Positions 61,259 through 62,773 of a DNA stretch of 62,773 nt are shown one piece after another. Source of the DNA: Clostridiales bacterium COT073_COT-073 (GTDB taxonomy: Bacteria > Bacillota > Clostridia > Lachnospirales > Vallitaleaceae). The stretch spans positions 1 to 62,773 of the forward strand of contig RQYD01000019.1 of assembly GCA_003858485.1 (NCBI GenBank), written 5' to 3'. A program made the position numbers and the translations under genes. The stretch's first letter is position 1. Every line of letters starts with the position of its first letter. The notes under the pieces are model-generated. The model saw only the letters and a list, made by a program, of their open reading frames with translations. It made no database searches and was not told the origin of the DNA.

Positions 61259-61386
61259 AGCAGAAACGGCTACCGGTTTTGCAAAGCAAAATCAGCGCTC
61301 CTCTGGTAATCGGTAATGCCGATTGCCGGAGGTCAATACCTGAGTGTTTTAATTGCCACCCACCACTTTTAAATTATCAAAATATA

Positions 61387-61415
61387 TTGACTCAGCCAAT
61401 AAAAGCCAGTACAAT
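61387..61415 (+). promoter_or_regulatory. Promoter of the polysaccharide deacetylase gene
   Basis: TTGACT (61387-61392) and TACAAT (61410-61415), 17-bp spacing. Confidence 0.75.
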
Positions 61416-61452
61416 ACTAAACAGAATGTAATCTCAGAAAGTAGGAAATAGT

Positions 61453-62373
61453 ATGAAGAAGAAATATGTTTTGCTGATACTGGTAATTGGACTGGCTCTT
61501 TCATTGATTTATGCGCGTTATAACTATCGGATGATTCTTTATTATATCACGCCGGATATTACGCTCAATGCTGATGAAGTAAAATTACCGGTGCTTGTAT
61601 ATCATCATTTTTCGGAAGAAAAAAAGAATCAAAGTGCATTGGTAGTTGGACGTGAGAATTTTAGACGGCAGATCAAATATCTGAAAGATAATGGCTATCA
61701 TGCTATTTCAATAAGGGAATTGGTTGATTTTGTAGAAAAAGAAGTGCCGTTGCCGGAAAAGCCGGTGCTAATTACCATTGATGATGGCTATGAAAGCAAC
61801 TATACCATTGCCTTTGAAGTTTTAAAAGAATTTAACACTAAGGCCACCATTTTTATGATTGGCCATGCCGTTGGCTCCACCAGTTATAAGGAAACCGGAG
61901 CACCGCTTGATCCCTATATTACTTTAGAGCAAGGCAGGGAGATGATCGCTTCCGGTTTGGTTTCCATTCAAAGCCATAGTATGGATATGCATCAGATAGC
62001 AGATTATGAAAAATATCTGAATAATGATAAAATCAGAATTTCTGCCACCAAAAAGGACTTTGATACGGATGACAGTTATCTTGAATATTTTAATCAGGAT
62101 ACGGCTCGCTCTAAACAGCAGATTACTCAGGACTTTGGTGAGGATTGGCTGGCTTATTCTTATCCGCTGGGGCATTATGATGATTTGACCGAAGAATTAT
62201 TAAGTCAAAGTGGAATTAAAGTCACCATGTCAGTTGATAAAGGCATGAATGTCATTCAAATGAAAAATCCCAAAACCCTGCGCACCTTAAAGCGTTTTTT
62301 GGTATCAGATAAGACAAGTGATCAAACTCTTAGCTATATGCTGCGGGCGGCCGGTCGCAGGAAAAATGACTAA
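61453..62373 (+). CDS. Membrane-anchored polysaccharide deacetylase (NodB family)
   Basis: 306-aa protein with one N-terminal helix and an extracellular carbohydrate esterase 4 domain. Metal and catalytic motifs are TIDDGYESN (second Asp binds metal) and QSHSMDMH (both His). It probably removes acetyl groups from peptidoglycan or a wall polysaccharide. TAGGAAATAGT precedes the ATG. Next to the SLH protein, it fits a cell-envelope role. Confidence 0.92.
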   Translation: MKKKYVLLILVIGLALSLIYARYNYRMILYYITPDITLNADEVKLPVLVYHHFSEEKKNQSALVVGRENFRRQIKYLKDNGYHAISIRELVDFVEKEVPLPEKPVLITIDDGYESNYTIAFEVLKEFNTKATIFMIGHAVGSTSYKETGAPLDPYITLEQGREMIASGLVSIQSHSMDMHQIADYEKYLNNDKIRISATKKDFDTDDSYLEYFNQDTARSKQQITQDFGEDWLAYSYPLGHYDDLTEELLSQSGIKVTMSVDKGMNVIQMKNPKTLRTLKRFLVSDKTSDQTLSYMLRAAGRRKND

Positions 62374-62390
62374 GCTAAAATAATAAAAAT

Positions 62391-62449
62391 AATAGGTTCT
62401 GTTTGCCCGTATCGCTAGCAAGCTAGAGTATGTGCAGACAGAACCTATT
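62391..62449 (+). terminator. Terminator after the deacetylase gene
   Basis: AATAGGTTCTGTTTGC and GCAGACAGAACCTATT pair over 16 positions, followed by TTAAG. CTAGC/GCTAG lies in the loop. Confidence 0.8.
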
Positions 62450-62618
62450 TTAAGTTTAGTTTTCAAGCTAGATTAAATACTGAATTTGGTTATAGGAATA
62501 AGTTAGAGTATGGGCAAGCATAGAATATTATCCAGACAGATTAGTAAATTCATTTTTAACCCTAAAAATATTTTAAAAAATTGAAAAATTGCAAATTAAT
62601 AGTTTAAAGTATCATGTG

Positions 62619-62645
62619 AAAACCCTTTGTTTTAAAGGGTTTTTC
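62619..62645. terminator. Short terminator-like hairpin
   Basis: AAAACCCTTT and AAAGGGTTTT around a 5-nt loop, followed by T on the plus strand. Confidence 0.6.
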
Positions 62646-62684
62646 TAATTGTCGAAAGTTTTTTGAAAAAATTTGAAAAAAGTG

Positions 62685-62713
62685 TTGACAAGGGGAAATA
62701 ACTTTGCTATAAT
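62685..62713 (+). promoter_or_regulatory. Perfect-consensus promoter at the right edge
   Basis: TTGACA (62685-62690) and TATAAT (62708-62713) with 17-bp spacing, preceded by A/T tracts resembling an UP element. No coding start appears in the remaining 60 bp. It may drive a stable-RNA operon just beyond the window, which is an inference. Confidence 0.75.
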
Positions 62714-62773
62714 CATCTTCGTTGCTCAGCAAGATTGCTTGAAAGAGCGAAGCAGGGCAGGGCGTAAAAACGC

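Overview
The window looks like a chromosome segment of an anaerobic, low-GC, Gram-positive Firmicute of the class Clostridia. The support is indirect but consistent: strong AGGAGG-type ribosome binding sites and TTGACA/TATAAT promoters, rubrerythrin, AddB with its iron-sulfur cysteines, S-layer homology proteins, a clostridial-type ThyA, LytTR and OmpR two-component systems with their own ABC transporters, and frequent intrinsic terminators. No phage, integrase, IS transposase, CRISPR array or rRNA gene is visible. I cannot name the genus.

Layout. 0-9 kb (mostly minus strand): an ascorbate-family PTS IIC gene with its DeoR regulator, a tRNA-Gln, a 33-residue zinc ribbon, a candidate Fur-controlled small RNA, a DD-carboxypeptidase, a ROK regulator (plus strand) and a membrane diguanylate cyclase. 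9-15 kb (plus): lepA, pepC, rubrerythrin and a soluble chemoreceptor with a zinc-binding CZB domain. 15-23 kb (plus): a LytTR response regulator and GHKL histidine kinase, each preceded by a copy of a ~230-bp element with inverted ends. Next come two near-identical promoters with LytTR-type tandem sites, small zinc-ribbon, membrane and lipoprotein genes, and a bacteriocin-immunity-type permease plus ATPase. A decayed copy of one of the small genes closes the block. This is the most system-like accessory locus here.

23-30 kb (minus): a remodelled toxin-antitoxin remnant and a spermidine/putrescine operon (regulator, potA, potB, potC, potD and a second potD). A tandem array of large palindromes sits between potC and potD. 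30-38 kb: a 2-hydroxyacid dehydrogenase, thioredoxin, a glycosyltransferase-like protein, addB with an in-frame 39-bp repeat, lysA and a TrmB-type regulator. 38-43 kb (minus): a TetR regulator with a fully operator-embedded promoter, its membrane-protein partner, an M24 peptidase and a nitroreductase. 43-48 kb (plus): an OmpR regulator, kinase and FtsX-type ABC transporter. 48-62 kb: an Rpn-family nuclease followed by a palindromic repeat cluster, then housekeeping genes (rarA, GNAT, hflX, methyltransferase, thyA, folA, corA, MATE), an S-layer-anchored WG-repeat protein and a polysaccharide deacetylase. The window ends on a perfect-consensus promoter that may belong to a stable-RNA operon.

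The observations I consider most worth testing are: (1) the Fur-box-bracketed promoter followed by a structured, C-rich, terminator-ended transcript with no gene; (2) the LytTR regulon with duplicated promoters and duplicated flanking gene; (3) the inverted-end elements placed in both leaders of that regulatory operon; (4) the two unrelated palindromic arrays at 25.8-26.2 kb and 49.5-49.7 kb; (5) a toxin fragment fused in frame to a piece of its own antitoxin gene.
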